Positions 18,465 through 28,737 of a stretch of 64,000 nucleotides of DNA are shown here, in pieces. The stretch's first letter is position 1; each line of letters opens with the position of its first letter. The DNA comes from Luteibacter yeojuensis (GTDB taxonomy: Bacteria > Pseudomonadota > Gammaproteobacteria > Xanthomonadales > Rhodanobacteraceae): NCBI RefSeq assembly GCF_011742875.1, contig NZ_JAAQTL010000003.1, positions 62,001 to 126,000 on the forward strand, given 5' to 3'. Position numbers and translations under genes: made by a program. Under the pieces are notes generated by a model. It was not told where the DNA came from, did no database searches, and was given only the letters and a program-made list of their open reading frames with translations.

Positions 18465-19040
18465 TTACTTCTTCTTCACCTCGAACGACTCGTTACCCGC
18501 GGCCTCGCCATTGAGCGAAACGGTGAGCTTGTACTTGCCTTCCGGCCATTCGTTCGGGTTCTGGATCTTGAACGTGGTGACCGCCGGGCCGTCGGTGCTG
18601 ATCGACTGGCTGATGTCGCTGACGGTCGTGGTCGTGTCGCCGTCCTGGTAGGTCCACTTCGCGTTCAGGGTGGCGCCGGCGGTGGTCCCTTCGGTGGCGA
18701 CCGAGGCGTAGATGGTCTTGTCGTTCGGCGAGAACGTGGTCTTCTCCTTCGACACCTTCTTGTCGGCGCCCACGGCGCTGCCCAGCGTGACCGAGCCGAC
18801 CTTGATCGTGTCGACGGCGGCGGGCGTGGCGGCGGGCTGTGCGGCCGCTGCCGGGACGCTGGCGGCGGTGGTCGCGGCGGCCGGGGCGGTGGCCGACGGT
18901 GCCGGTGCCGCGGCCGGTGCCGTGGAAACGGCGGCCGGGGCGGCGTTCTGCTGCTCTTCCTTCTTGCCGCAGGCGGTGAGGACCAGCAGGCCGGCGACGG
19001 TGGCCGTGCAGAGGGCGGACGTGCGGAAGGAAAGCTTCAT
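18465..19040 (-). CDS. lipoprotein with Ala/Pro-rich linker
   Basis: The product is 191 residues. A type II signal peptide ends in the lipobox LTAC (Cys24), followed by GKKEEQQN. Residues 32-75 are a low-complexity Ala/Pro/Thr tether. The C-terminal domain (about 78-188) looks like a beta-sandwich (TIKVGSVTLGSAV..., FEVKKK end), similar to Ig-like domains that bind exported partners. The residue after Cys is Gly, not Asp, so outer-membrane sorting is expected. Function is unknown. The gene stands alone with a terminator. Confidence 0.75.
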   Translation of the reverse strand: MKLSFRTSALCTATVAGLLVLTACGKKEEQQNAAPAAVSTAPAAAPAPSATAPAAATTAASVPAAAAQPAATPAAVDTIKVGSVTLGSAVGADKKVSKEKTTFSPNDKTIYASVATEGTTAGATLNAKWTYQDGDTTTTVSDISQSISTDGPAVTTFKIQNPNEWPEGKYKLTVSLNGEAAGNESFEVKKK

Positions 19041-19170
19041 GTTCTGGATTCCGGAATGGCTTGTCGGGTTCTAACGAGGCATGGAAGGGGCAATCCCCTC
19101 GGCTGCCGCAGGGTACAGGCTACACAACTAAAGGCAAGACCAATGAAGAGCGCATGAATGCACCACGGCA

Positions 19171-19998
19171 TCACTGGCGGGCGCCGCGTGGATTCCCCGG
19201 TACGGCGGCCGGGTCGGTGCTGCGGAACGGGTTGATGTCCAGGCCGCCGCGACGCGTGTAGCGCGCATACACCGAGAGCGCTTCCGGCACGCAGCGGATG
19301 CTGAGGTCCATGAAGATCCGTTCCACGCACTGCTCGTGGAATTCCGTGTGGTTGCGGAAGGAGACCAGGTAACGCAGAAGACCCGCACGGTCGATGGGCG
19401 CCCCGGTATACGAGATCTGGACGCTTCCCCAGTCCGGCTGCCCCGTCACCGGGCAGTTCGAGCGCAGCAGGTGGGACACCAGGACCTCGCGCACATGGCC
19501 TTCGTGCGTGCCGAGGAATTCGGCCCGCGGCGGCCCATAACTGTCGAAATCCAGGTCCTGCGCATCGAGGAGGATGCCTTCCGGCTCGCCCAGCGGGGTG
19601 CCGTCCAGTGCCTCCGGCGTGCGAAGGACGACGGTCACCGGCCCGCCCGCGGCGGTGGAGAGGTCGCGGACCAGGGTGTCGCGCACGAGCGAGGCATCCG
19701 CCATCCGCTCCTGCGCGAACCCGTTCAGGTACAGCTTGAAGGACTTCGATTCGACGATGTTCGGCGTCGTGGCGGGGAAACGGAATTCCGCCACGGCCAC
19801 CACCGGCTTGCCCCGCGCGTCCAGCCAGGACAGCTCGTAGCCGTTCCAGATATCCACCCCGTGGAAGGGCAGGTCGGCGTCGGAGACACCGATCTCGTCC
19901 CGTTTTTCCTGGCGCGGGATGGGGAAGAGCAGTCCGGCGTCGTAGCGGTCGGCGTAGACGGTGGACTTGCCCAGCGGCGAGTGTTCGGGGGACGACAT
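19171..19998 (-). CDS. queF: NADPH-dependent 7-cyano-7-deazaguanine reductase
   Basis: The product is 275 residues, the long bimodular QueF type. It starts [20 protein letters not shown], as in E. coli QueF. The motif [15 protein letters not shown] gives NADPH/substrate contacts. [13 protein letters not shown] carries the nucleophile Cys182. The enzyme reduces preQ0 to preQ1 in queuosine tRNA biosynthesis, in the cytoplasm. I chose ATG 19998 by family alignment; an in-frame ATG at 20028 is also open. No good Shine-Dalgarno is visible and the start lies inside a perfect inverted repeat. Confidence 0.93.
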   Translation of the reverse strand: MSSPEHSPLGKSTVYADRYDAGLLFPIPRQEKRDEIGVSDADLPFHGVDIWNGYELSWLDARGKPVVAVAEFRFPATTPNIVESKSFKLYLNGFAQERMADASLVRDTLVRDLSTAAGGPVTVVLRTPEALDGTPLGEPEGILLDAQDLDFDSYGPPRAEFLGTHEGHVREVLVSHLLRSNCPVTGQPDWGSVQISYTGAPIDRAGLLRYLVSFRNHTEFHEQCVERIFMDLSIRCVPEALSVYARYTRRGGLDINPFRSTDPAAVPGNPRGARQ

Positions 19999-20028
19999 GG
20001 CGGTTTGCTGCTGCGAACAAACCGCCAT
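19997..20028 (-). promoter_or_regulatory. perfect 11-bp inverted repeat covering the queF start codon
   Basis: On the plus strand ATGGCGGTTTG (19997-20007) pairs with CAAACCGCCAT (20018-20028) around a 10-nt loop. In the mRNA the 3' arm contains the first two bases of the chosen queF start codon. Folding would hide the start, so translational control is possible. Confidence 0.5.
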
Positions 20029-20053
20029 TATAAGCCCTTAGGGGGACAAGGAC

Positions 20054-21042
<989 letters not shown>

Positions 21043-21046
<4 letters not shown>

Positions 21047-21498
21047 GCGTGTCTCCTTCGATTCGAGGGGGCTTTCGCCGCTGCCGCCGGGGTGGGCGGT
21101 TCGGCGGGGGAGGGATGGGGAACGGGCTCGTCCGGGTAGATCGAGCGGTAGAGGGCGATCTTCTCGTCCAGGCGCGCGATCGTCTCGGTCAGGTCGGCCA
21201 ACTGATCGCGCAGCTTCGCGGCGTGCCGGGCGAGCAGGTCGCCGCGCTCGCGGATACTCTCCGGCGTCTCGCCAAGACGGCGCAGGCGCACGTATTCCTG
21301 GATGTCGCGCATGGACATGCCGGTGCAGCGCAGTTTCAGGACGAAGCGGATGAGCCGCATCTCGGCGTCGCCGTAGACGCGCTGGCCGCTCCGTCGCGGC
21401 ACGGGCTCGATCAGGCCGATCTGCTCGTAATAACGAAGCGTATGCGTGGTCAGGCCGGTCGCGAGAGCGGCCTCGGCGATGGTCATGGTGTCGGGCAT
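21043..21498 (-). CDS. MerR-family transcriptional regulator
   Basis: The product is 151 residues. An N-terminal winged helix-turn-helix ([28 protein letters not shown]) is followed by a second wing region with [22 protein letters not shown], then a long dimerisation coiled coil. There are no Cys ligands characteristic of metal sensors, and the C-terminal tail is short and Pro/Ala-rich. This resembles the aldehyde/oxidant-type MerR regulators (AdhR/NmlR class). It is translationally coupled to the aldo/keto reductase it likely controls, and the promoter upstream of 21498 would be its binding site. Confidence 0.9.
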
Positions 21499-21564
21499 AC
21501 GGAAAGCGTACGCCTTCGAGTGCGCTCTAAGTCAACACCGGGCCCACACCGAGCGCGTCGCGGG

Positions 21565-21972
21565 TCAGGCCTGCGGGGGATCGACCGGCGTCGGCTTCAG
21601 GTCGTTGTCCAGCGCGATCATCGTGAAGGTGCCGCGGGTGCAGAGCTCCCTCGCGCCGGTGAGGAGTTCTTCCGTGAACATCGCAACGTCCACCTTCATC
21701 GACGTGCGGCCGACCGAGACCACCGTGGCGACCAGTTCCACCATCTGCCCCTTGCGGACGGGGACGTGGAAGTCCACCTGCTCCGAGCGGGCGGTCACCA
21801 CCACCTTGCGCGAATAGCGCGAGGCGGCGAGGAAGGCCGCCTTGTCCATCCACGCCAGCGCCTGGCCGCCGAACAGCGTGCCGAGGTGGTTCGTGTGGTC
21901 CGGGAAGACGATCTCGAGGACACGGGTCTCGGTCGGTCGGGCGATGGGAAGCATGGCGGGGTCTTCGGTCAT
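21565..21972 (-). CDS. YciA-like acyl-CoA thioesterase
   Basis: The product is 135 residues with a single hotdog fold. NHLGTLFGGQALAWMDKAAF carries the conserved Asn/Asp active-site region, and the chain continues through RSEQVDFHVPVRKGQMVEL. This fits the YciA/BFIT branch of hexameric acyl-CoA hydrolases acting on a broad range of CoA thioesters. Start ATG 21972 follows AGGGCATC; an earlier ATG at 21984 is possible. It lies 24 bp downstream of nrdB on the same strand and may be the third cistron of that operon. Confidence 0.85.
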   Translation of the reverse strand: MTEDPAMLPIARPTETRVLEIVFPDHTNHLGTLFGGQALAWMDKAAFLAASRYSRKVVVTARSEQVDFHVPVRKGQMVELVATVVSVGRTSMKVDVAMFTEELLTGARELCTRGTFTMIALDNDLKPTPVDPPQA

Positions 21973-21996
21973 GATGCCCTGCATTCTACGCGCACA

Positions 21997-23025
21997 TCAG
22001 AAGGCCTGGTCGAAGGCAACTTCGCCCTGTACGCCCACCTGGTAGGACGACACCCGCCGTTCGAAGAAGTTGGTCAGTTCCTGCACGTCTTGCAGATCCA
22101 TGAAGTCGAACGGATTCTTCGCGCCGTACTTCTTCGGCATGTCCAGTTGCGTCAGGCGCTGGTCGGCGCAGTACTCGAGGTACTGGCGCATGTCGGCCAC
22201 CGAGAGGCCGGCGACGCCGCCGGAGAGCACGTCCTGGGCGAACTGCGTCTCGCAGGCGATGGCTTCCTCGAGCATCGCTTCCACCTGCTCGCGCATCCTG
22301 TCGTCGAACAGGTCGGGTTCCTGCTCGCGCACGGTGCGCACCACGTCGAAGGCGAACGCCATGTGGCCGGATTCGTCGCGGAAGACCCAGTTGGTGCCCG
22401 AAGCCAGGCCGTGCAGAAGGCCGCGCGAACGCAGGTAATACACATAGGCGAAAGCCGCGAAGAAGAACAGGCCTTCGATGCATGCGGCGAAGCAGATCAG
22501 GTTGAGCAGGAACTGGCGACGGTGCTCCCGCGTCTCGAGGCGGCCGAGGTCCTGGATCGAGTCGATCCACTTGAAGCAGAACTCGCCCTTCTGCCGGATC
22601 GAGGGGATGCTCTCGATGGCGGCGAAGGCCTTGTTGCGCTCCGCCGGCTCCGGGATGTAGGTGTCCAGCAGGGTGAGGTAGAACTGCACGTGCAGCGCTT
22701 CCTCGTAAAGCTGTCGCGAGAGGAACATGCGCGCCTCGGGCGAGTTCACGTGCCGGTAGAGGTTCAGCACGAGGTTGTTCGACACGATGGTGTCGCCGGT
22801 GGCGAAGAACGCCACGAGGCGATGGATCAGGTGGCGGTCCGCGTCGGACATCTTCGCCGAGAGGTCGGTGACGTCGAGCGAGAAATCCACCTCCTCCACC
22901 GTCCAGGTGTTGCGGATGGCGGCGCGGTACATCTCGTAGAACCGCGGGTACTTCATCGGGCGCAGGGTCAGTTCGAAACCCGGGTCGAGGATGTGGGCGT
23001 CGCGGGCGATCGGGGAAGCGGACAT
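21997..23025 (-). CDS. nrdB: class I ribonucleotide reductase, beta (radical) subunit
   Basis: The product is 342 residues. All six di-iron ligands can be read: Asp78, Glu109, His112, Glu184, Glu218 and His221. The radical tyrosine is Tyr116 (EALHVQFY), seven residues after Glu109 as in E. coli Tyr122. It is therefore a tyrosyl-radical, oxygen-dependent enzyme subunit. It pairs with NrdA to make deoxyribonucleotides. It lies 114 bp downstream of nrdA, separated by a REP pair, and shares the nrdA promoter, NrdR boxes and cobalamin riboswitch unless an internal promoter exists. Confidence 0.95.
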   Translation of the reverse strand: MSASPIARDAHILDPGFELTLRPMKYPRFYEMYRAAIRNTWTVEEVDFSLDVTDLSAKMSDADRHLIHRLVAFFATGDTIVSNNLVLNLYRHVNSPEARMFLSRQLYEEALHVQFYLTLLDTYIPEPAERNKAFAAIESIPSIRQKGEFCFKWIDSIQDLGRLETREHRRQFLLNLICFAACIEGLFFFAAFAYVYYLRSRGLLHGLASGTNWVFRDESGHMAFAFDVVRTVREQEPDLFDDRMREQVEAMLEEAIACETQFAQDVLSGGVAGLSVADMRQYLEYCADQRLTQLDMPKKYGAKNPFDFMDLQDVQELTNFFERRVSSYQVGVQGEVAFDQAF

Positions 23026-23044
23026 GGAATCTCCGGGTAATACG

Positions 23045-23130
23045 TGTAGGAGCCGCTATAGCGGCGAGGGGAATCCGCCTCGCCGCTTCGCCGCTCCATG
23101 GGTTTCTCGCCGCTATGGCGGCTCCTGCAG
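23045..23130. repeat. REP pair between nrdA and nrdB
   Basis: Inverted pair of the GGAGCCGCTATAGCGGC-type element, inside the nrdAB intercistronic gap. The right arm has one change (CTATGGCGG). On the mRNA it could form a hairpin that separates or stabilises the two cistrons. Confidence 0.85.
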
Positions 23131-23139
23131 GGAGTGGAG

Positions 23140-25647
23140 CTACTGGCAGGCTTCGCAGTATTCGGGGTTTTCCAGCGAGCAGAAGACGGCGGCTTCCGCC
23201 TGCTCCTGCGCATCGGCGACGACCGGTGCCGGCGCGACGGCAGCCGCGCTGACCGTCGTCTTGGCGATGCGCGTGGCAGGCCGCGAGCGCAGGTAGTACG
23301 TCGTCTTGATCCCGGCCTTCCATGCGTACATGTACATGGAGGAAAGCTGGCCGATGTTCGGATTCTCCATGAACAGGTTCAGCGACTGGCTTTGGTCGAT
23401 GTATGCGCCGCGCGCGGCGGCCAGGTCGATCAGCGCCTTCTGCGGCAATTCCCAGGTGGTGCGGTACACGGCGCGCAGCTCGCCGGGAATCGCGGCGATA
23501 CCCTGCACCGACCCCTCGGCCAGCTTGATCTGGTCGCGGATCTCCGCGGTCCACAGGCCCAGCGTCTTCAGTTCTTCCACGAGGTAGCGATTCACCACGA
23601 GGAAGTCGCCCGAGAGCGTCTCGCGCTTGAACAGGTTGGACACCTGCGGCTCGATGCACTCGTAGCAACCGGCGATGGACGCGATGGTCGCCGTGGGGGC
23701 GATGGCGATCAGCAGCGAGTTGCGCAGGCCGTTCGCCTTGATCTTGGCGCGCAGTTCGGCCCAGCGCGTGTCCTTGCCGGAAGGCGACGACGCCGGCCAG
23801 TAGTCGAACTGCAGCTCGCCGTTCGCGGCGCGGCTTTCCTCGAAGCCCGGATGCGCGCCCTCGTTCTCCGCGATCTCGTTGGACATCGACAGCGCGTGGA
23901 AGTAGATCTCCTCGGCGATGCGGGTGGAAAGCGCGCGCGCCTCTTCCGAGTCGAACGGCAGGCGCAGCTTGAAGAAGACGTCCTGCAGGCCCATCACGCC
24001 GAGGCCGACCGGGCGCCATTTCATGTTCGCCGTCTTCGCCGTGGCGATCGGGTAGAAGTTGAGGTCGATCACGCGGTTGAGCTGGCGCACCGCGGTGCGG
24101 ACCGTCGTGGCGAGCTTGTCGTAGTCGAACCGTCCGTCCGTCACGTGGCGGGCGAGGTTGATCGAGCCGAGGTTGCACACCGCGGTCTCGTTCTCGTTCG
24201 TCACCTCGAGGATCTCGGTGCACAGGTTCGAAAGGTGGATCACGTTCTGCGGCAGCGCCGTCTGGTTGCTGGTGGCATTGGAACGGTCCTTGAAGGTCAT
24301 CCAGCCGTTGCCGGTCTGCGCCAGCGAGCGGAGCATGCGCGCATAGAGCTCCCGGGCCTTGACCGTCTTCGCGGCCAGGCCGTCCGCCTCGGCCTTTTCG
24401 TAGGCGGCATCGAAGGCGGCGCCCCATGTGTCGACGAAGTGCGGCACGATCTTCGGGTCGAACAGCGACCAGTCGCCGTCGGCTTCCACTCGGCGCATGA
24501 ACAGGTCCGGCACCCAGTTCGCGAGGTTGAGGTTGTGCGTGCGGCGCGCGTCGTCGCCGGTGTTCTCGCGCAGCTCGAGGAATTCCTCGATGTCGGCGTG
24601 CCACGATTCCAGGTAGACGCAGGCCGCGCCCTTGCGCTTGCCGCCCTGGTTCACCGCGGCCACCGACGCGTCGAGCGTCTTCAGCCACGGCACCAGGCCG
24701 TTGGAATGCCCGTTGGTACCCTTGATGAGCGAGCCGCGCGAGCGGATGCGCGAATAGGCGAGGCCGATGCCCCCCGCGAACTTCGACAGCTGCGCCACGT
24801 CGCCATATTTGGCATAGATGGATTCCAGCGCGTCCTGCGGCGAATCGAGCAGGAAGCACGAGGACAGTTGTTCGTGCGCGGTACCCGCGTTGAACAGCGT
24901 CGGCGAGCTGGCCAGGTACTCCAGCGACGAGAGCATGCGGTACAGCTCGAGCGTCTCCGCCACGTCGTTGCCGCCGAGCGCGCACGCGATGCGCATGAAG
25001 AAGTACTGCGGCGTCTCGATCACGAAGCGCCTGGTCGGGTGGCGCAGCAGGTAGCGGTCGTACACCGTGCGCAGGCCGAAGTACTCGAAGCGGCGCGAGG
25101 CGCCCGTGTCGACCGCGTCGTTGAGCTTGCGCGCGTTCGCCTGCACGAAGTCGCGCAGCCGCTCGTTGAGGATGCCCAGCTCGAAGCCGCTGGCGATCGA
25201 CTGCGAGAAGGAATGGATGTCCTGTCCGGACACTTCCTTGTCGACGAAGGCGGCGAGCAGGCGCGCGGCGAGCTGGCCGTATTCCGGCTCTTCGGCGGTG
25301 AGCGCCGCGGCCGTGCGGATCGAGAGCTGGTCGAGTTCCTGCGTGGTGGCGCCGTCGTAGAGACCGCCGATCGTCTTCAGCGCCACGCGCATCGGATCGA
25401 CGGCGTACAGCCCGTCGGCGGTGCGCGTCACCGCGCGGACGATCTTGTTCACGTCGACCGCTTCCTGGCCGCCGTTGCGCTTGGTGACGCGCATCTGTCC
25501 CGGATTGTGCGGAGGCGTCAGGACGAAGGCGGGGGGCGCATCGTGGCGGTAGCCCGCGGCGGGTGCCTTTTCGGCGGTCGCGGTGGGGGTGACGGCAGCG
25601 TCGGCCGTCTCGGTGCGCTCGCGCGCGGCGGAATCCATCGTGGTCAT
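23140..25647 (-). CDS. nrdA: class I ribonucleotide reductase, alpha (catalytic) subunit
   Basis: The product is 835 residues. An N-terminal ATP-cone (about 50-140, beginning MRVTKRNGGQEAVDVNKIVR) provides dATP feedback inhibition. The catalytic ten-strand barrel carries NLCTEILE and the PTATIASIAGCYECIEPQ region. The chain ends CEACQ, the redox-active cysteine pair re-reduced by thioredoxin or glutaredoxin. The enzyme reduces ribonucleoside diphosphates. The untranslated leader is about 350 nt and contains a cobalamin riboswitch. The ribosome site is weak (CTGGGGCACGCCACAC before ATG). Confidence 0.95.
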   Translation of the reverse strand: MTTMDSAARERTETADAAVTPTATAEKAPAAGYRHDAPPAFVLTPPHNPGQMRVTKRNGGQEAVDVNKIVRAVTRTADGLYAVDPMRVALKTIGGLYDGATTQELDQLSIRTAAALTAEEPEYGQLAARLLAAFVDKEVSGQDIHSFSQSIASGFELGILNERLRDFVQANARKLNDAVDTGASRRFEYFGLRTVYDRYLLRHPTRRFVIETPQYFFMRIACALGGNDVAETLELYRMLSSLEYLASSPTLFNAGTAHEQLSSCFLLDSPQDALESIYAKYGDVAQLSKFAGGIGLAYSRIRSRGSLIKGTNGHSNGLVPWLKTLDASVAAVNQGGKRKGAACVYLESWHADIEEFLELRENTGDDARRTHNLNLANWVPDLFMRRVEADGDWSLFDPKIVPHFVDTWGAAFDAAYEKAEADGLAAKTVKARELYARMLRSLAQTGNGWMTFKDRSNATSNQTALPQNVIHLSNLCTEILEVTNENETAVCNLGSINLARHVTDGRFDYDKLATTVRTAVRQLNRVIDLNFYPIATAKTANMKWRPVGLGVMGLQDVFFKLRLPFDSEEARALSTRIAEEIYFHALSMSNEIAENEGAHPGFEESRAANGELQFDYWPASSPSGKDTRWAELRAKIKANGLRNSLLIAIAPTATIASIAGCYECIEPQVSNLFKRETLSGDFLVVNRYLVEELKTLGLWTAEIRDQIKLAEGSVQGIAAIPGELRAVYRTTWELPQKALIDLAAARGAYIDQSQSLNLFMENPNIGQLSSMYMYAWKAGIKTTYYLRSRPATRIAKTTVSAAAVAPAPVVADAQEQAEAAVFCSLENPEYCEACQ

Positions 25648-25814
25648 GTGTGGCGTGCCCCAGGGCCAGGTTCAAACTCCCGTTCCCTCGGACGGGGCTC
25701 GAAGTGGCGGCGACACGGGACAGGCCGTGGACGGACGCCGCAGGGCGGCTCCGGTCCTCGACGTGCTTCCCCGCGGAAGCCGTCACTGAGATCGGCACCG
25801 ATCAGGTACCGATT

Positions 25815-25996
25815 GCTGGCAGGTCTTCGGACTCGTGGACGGGGCCCGGAGGCCTTGCCTACCCGTCGCTTCCCAGTCACGGAGGACCAGTGCAATGAAA
25901 CGGGGTCGTTTCCACTTACCGCTGCGGGGCAGTTCCGGATTCGCACCGGATTCCCTCAAGTCCGGCACGGCGATTGTCGCCACCCCGGACACCAGC
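25815..25996 (-). promoter_or_regulatory. cobalamin (B12) riboswitch upstream of nrdAB
   Basis: The minus strand shows the ordered B12-riboswitch landmarks: GGGAATCCGGTGCGAATCC, then ACTGCCCCGCAGCGGTAAG, ACTGGGAAG, and GAGTCCGAAGACCTGCC near the 3' end. A closing P1 helix GCTGG/CCAGC defines the limits. It lies about 170 nt upstream of the nrdA start. The expected logic is repression of B12-independent nrdAB when adenosylcobalamin is plentiful. Whether it acts on transcription or translation is not clear; no obvious terminator precedes nrdA. Confidence 0.95.
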
Positions 25997-25999
25997 GAG

Positions 26000-26015
26000 A
26001 CACACGATATAGACA
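26000..26015. promoter_or_regulatory. NrdR box (promoter-proximal, weaker)
   Basis: ACACACGATATAGACA matches much of the NrdR consensus (acaCwAtATaTwGtgt), including the central ATAT and the flanking C and G. It overlaps the -10 of the nrdA promoter and lies 32 bp (about three helical turns) from the second box, the usual paired spacing. Confidence 0.65.
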
Positions 26016-26032
26016 CCGGTGCTGGCGGTCAA
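26004..26032 (-). promoter_or_regulatory. candidate nrdA promoter
   Basis: On the minus strand TTGACC (26032-26027) and TATCGT (26009-26004) are separated by 17 bp. The resulting start near 25998 puts the cobalamin riboswitch at the very 5' end of the transcript, and both NrdR-like boxes overlap this promoter. Confidence 0.6.
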
Positions 26033-26047
26033 CACAAGATATAGTGC
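26032..26047. promoter_or_regulatory. NrdR box (distal, strong)
   Basis: ACACAAGATATAGTGC matches the NrdR consensus at 14 of 16 positions. It is centred 32 bp upstream of the weaker box, as expected for cooperative NrdR binding. NrdR with dATP/ATP represses ribonucleotide reductase genes. Confidence 0.8.
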
Positions 26048-26136
26048 TGCGCCGTGGTGTGAAGACCGTCTACACAAAGCGCACGAAGCTCCGACGCTAG
26101 AATCGGCGCCCGACCGGACACCCCGCCCAGAGGCCG

Positions 26137-27726
26137 ATGCTGCCACCATCCACCGAGGAACCCGCCTCCTTCACCCACGACCAGCTGCGCCAGGCGCAGA
26201 AGATGGATGCCATCGGCAAGCTCACGGGTGGCGTCGCACACGATTTCAACAACCTGCTGCAGGTCATCAGCGGCAACCTCCAGCTGCTCGCGTCCGACGT
26301 GGCCGGCAATCCCCGTGCCGAGAGACGCCTCGCGAACGCGATGGCCGGCGTCAATCGCGGCACCAAGCTCGCGGCGCAGCTGCTGGCCTTCGGCCGCCGC
26401 CAGCCGCTGGCGCCCAAGGTCGTCAACATCGGGCGCTTCGTCCGCGACATGGACGACCTGTTGCGCCGCACGCTGGGCGAGGAGATCGAGGTCGAGACCG
26501 TGGTCGCCGGCGGGCTCTGGAACACGCTGGTCGATCCGGGCAACGTGGAAAACGCGTTGCTGAACCTGGCGATCAACGCCCGCGACGCGATGGAGGGCAG
26601 GGGGCGGCTCACCATCGAGGCCGGCAACGCCCTGCTGGATGCCTCCTACGCGTCCGCGCACGGCGACCTTCGCGCGGGGCAGTACGTGATGATCGCCGTC
26701 ACCGACACCGGCAGCGGCATCGCCCCGGAAATCATCGAGCAGGTCTTCGAGCCGTTCTTCACCACGAAGCCGGAGGGACAGGGCACGGGCCTCGGCCTCT
26801 CGATGGTTTACGGCTTCGTGAAACAGTCCGGCGGCCACGTGAAGATCTACAGCGAGCCGGGACACGGCACCACGGTCAAGATCTACCTTCCGCGGTCCAC
26901 CCAGAGCGAGGATCGCGTGGTGGATATCGAGGAAGACCATCCTCGCGGCGGCGACGAGACCATCCTCGTGGTGGAAGACGACGACGCCGTGCGCGACACC
27001 GTCGTGGCCATGCTGGGCGACCTGGGCTACCGCGTGCTGAAGGCGCGCGATGCGCAAAGCGCGCTGTCTATCGTCGAGAGCGGCATCGCCGTCGACCTGT
27101 TATTCACCGACGTGGTGATGCCCGGCGCGCTGCGCAGTCCGGAACTCGCGCGCAAGGCCGCCGAGCGACAGCCCGGCATCGCCGTGCTGTTCACCTCCGG
27201 CTACACCGAGAACGCCATCGTCCACGGTGGCCGACTGGACGAGGGCGTGGAGCTGCTGAGCAAGCCGTATTCGCGCGACCAGCTGGCTCGCCGCGTGCGC
27301 CACCTGCTCGCGGACAGGGCACGGAAGGCGGCGGTGGCCGACGGCCTCTCTCATGTCGCAGTGGTGCCGGAGAAGGCCCTGCGCGTGCTCGTCGTGGAAG
27401 ACGACGCCCTGATCCGCATGTCGATCACGGAGATGCTGGAAAGCCGCGGCCACATCGCCTTCGAGGCAGGCGACGGCAACGAGGCCCTGCGTCTGCACGG
27501 CGCGCAGCCGATCGACGTGCTGCTCGCGGACGTGGGCCTGCCCGGCATGAACGGCGTGGAAGTGGCGGAGAAGCTGCGCGAGACGCAGCCCGACCTGCCC
27601 GTGCTCTACGCCACCGGCGACCACACGGCGAACGGCGTGCAGCGCGACGACCGCACGGCGATCATCGTGAAGCCGTACGGCGTGGCGGACCTGATGGACG
27701 CGATCGGGCGCATCGCCGGCCGTTAG
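26137..27726 (+). CDS. soluble hybrid histidine kinase with two receiver domains
   Basis: The product is 529 residues. There is no membrane segment and no PAS, GAF or other input domain. The dimerisation/phosphoacceptor helix begins at residue 15 with His35 in [12 protein letters not shown]. The ATPase domain has [10 protein letters not shown] (N box), DTGSGI and [18 protein letters not shown]. Two receivers follow: Asp325 ([10 protein letters not shown], about 283-395) and Asp465 (LLADVGLPG, about 418-525). The layout suggests control by a partner protein or through the receivers. It is divergent from nrdAB and has no response regulator next to it. Confidence 0.9.
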   Translation: MLPPSTEEPASFTHDQLRQAQKMDAIGKLTGGVAHDFNNLLQVISGNLQLLASDVAGNPRAERRLANAMAGVNRGTKLAAQLLAFGRRQPLAPKVVNIGRFVRDMDDLLRRTLGEEIEVETVVAGGLWNTLVDPGNVENALLNLAINARDAMEGRGRLTIEAGNALLDASYASAHGDLRAGQYVMIAVTDTGSGIAPEIIEQVFEPFFTTKPEGQGTGLGLSMVYGFVKQSGGHVKIYSEPGHGTTVKIYLPRSTQSEDRVVDIEEDHPRGGDETILVVEDDDAVRDTVVAMLGDLGYRVLKARDAQSALSIVESGIAVDLLFTDVVMPGALRSPELARKAAERQPGIAVLFTSGYTENAIVHGGRLDEGVELLSKPYSRDQLARRVRHLLADRARKAAVADGLSHVAVVPEKALRVLVVEDDALIRMSITEMLESRGHIAFEAGDGNEALRLHGAQPIDVLLADVGLPGMNGVEVAEKLRETQPDLPVLYATGDHTANGVQRDDRTAIIVKPYGVADLMDAIGRIAGR

Positions 27727-27749
27727 GCTCGTGGCGCCGCCGCTCGCGC

Positions 27750-28658
27750 TCAGGGCAGCATGTGCCCGCCGGTGACGCCATAGGTCTCGCCGGTCACGAA
27801 ACTCGCTTCCTGGCTCGCCAGCAGCACGTACACCGGCGCGCATTCCACCGGCTGTCCGGGGCGGCCAAGCGGCACGTTCTTGCCGAATTCCACCAGCTTG
27901 TCCTGCGGCTGGCCGCCGCTCGGTTGCAGTGGCGTCCACACGGGACCGGGCGCCACGGCGTTCACGCGGATACCTTTCTCCGCCGCCTGCTTCGCCAGCG
28001 ACTTCGTGAACGCGACGATGGCCGCCTTGGTCGGGGCATAGTCGAGGAGGATGTCCGACGGCTCATAGGCCTGGATGGACGCGGTATTCACGATCGCCGC
28101 ACCCGGCGGCATGTGCGGCATGGCCGCCTTGGTCAGCCAGAACAGCGCGAAGACGTTGGTGCGGAAGGTGGCCTCGAACGCTTCGGTATCCAGTTCCTCG
28201 ATCGACTTCGCGAACTGCTGGCGACCGGCGACGTTGGCGAGGATGTCGAGTCCACCCAGTTCCTTCACCGCCTTCGCGACCAGCTCCTTGCAGAATGCCT
28301 CGTCCTTGAGGTCGCCGGGAACGCCGGCGACCTTGCAGCCTTCGCCCCTCAGCAAGGCGATGACCTCGTCGGCATCCTTCTGTTCCGAGGGGAGGTAGTT
28401 GATCACCACGTCCGCGCCCTCGCGCGCGAACGCGATCGCGGCGGCACGTCCGATGCCGGAATCGCCGCCGGTCACGAGCGCCTTGCGGCCACGCAGGCGG
28501 CCGTTGCCCCGATAGCTGGCTTCGCCATGGTCCGGCTTCGGCACCATGTCCTTTGCCAGGCCAGGCGCGGGCTGCGGCTGCTTGGCGAATGCAGGGCGGG
28601 GATACTGCGTGCGCGGATCGCGCATGGCGTAAGGGTCTTTGCGGGCGGCGTCGGCCAT
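27750..28658 (-). CDS. YghA-like NADP-dependent short-chain dehydrogenase
   Basis: The product is 302 residues. The N-terminal extension typical of YghA ([11 protein letters not shown]...[12 protein letters not shown]) precedes the Rossmann fold [25 protein letters not shown]. Catalytic residues are Ser in [11 protein letters not shown] and Tyr/Lys in [10 protein letters not shown]. coli YghA reduces aldehydes such as isobutyraldehyde and glyoxals with NADPH, so a detoxification role is inferred. I chose ATG 28658 by family length; the open frame continues upstream to 28715. It is cytoplasmic and monocistronic. Confidence 0.9.
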   Translation of the reverse strand: MADAARKDPYAMRDPRTQYPRPAFAKQPQPAPGLAKDMVPKPDHGEASYRGNGRLRGRKALVTGGDSGIGRAAAIAFAREGADVVINYLPSEQKDADEVIALLRGEGCKVAGVPGDLKDEAFCKELVAKAVKELGGLDILANVAGRQQFAKSIEELDTEAFEATFRTNVFALFWLTKAAMPHMPPGAAIVNTASIQAYEPSDILLDYAPTKAAIVAFTKSLAKQAAEKGIRVNAVAPGPVWTPLQPSGGQPQDKLVEFGKNVPLGRPGQPVECAPVYVLLASQEASFVTGETYGVTGGHMLP

Positions 28659-28737
28659 GGGGAAGGTTCTCGCATCGGGGGAGGGGCCTTCCTGTTTACG
28701 GAGCGGGACGTCCATGTCCCGTCCACGTCATGTCACG

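Noticed and set aside
21986..25798. 1270-codon ORF in another minus-strand frame
   Set aside because: It crosses both nrdA and nrdB and the leader, is Arg/Ala/Gly-rich and has no recognisable domain.
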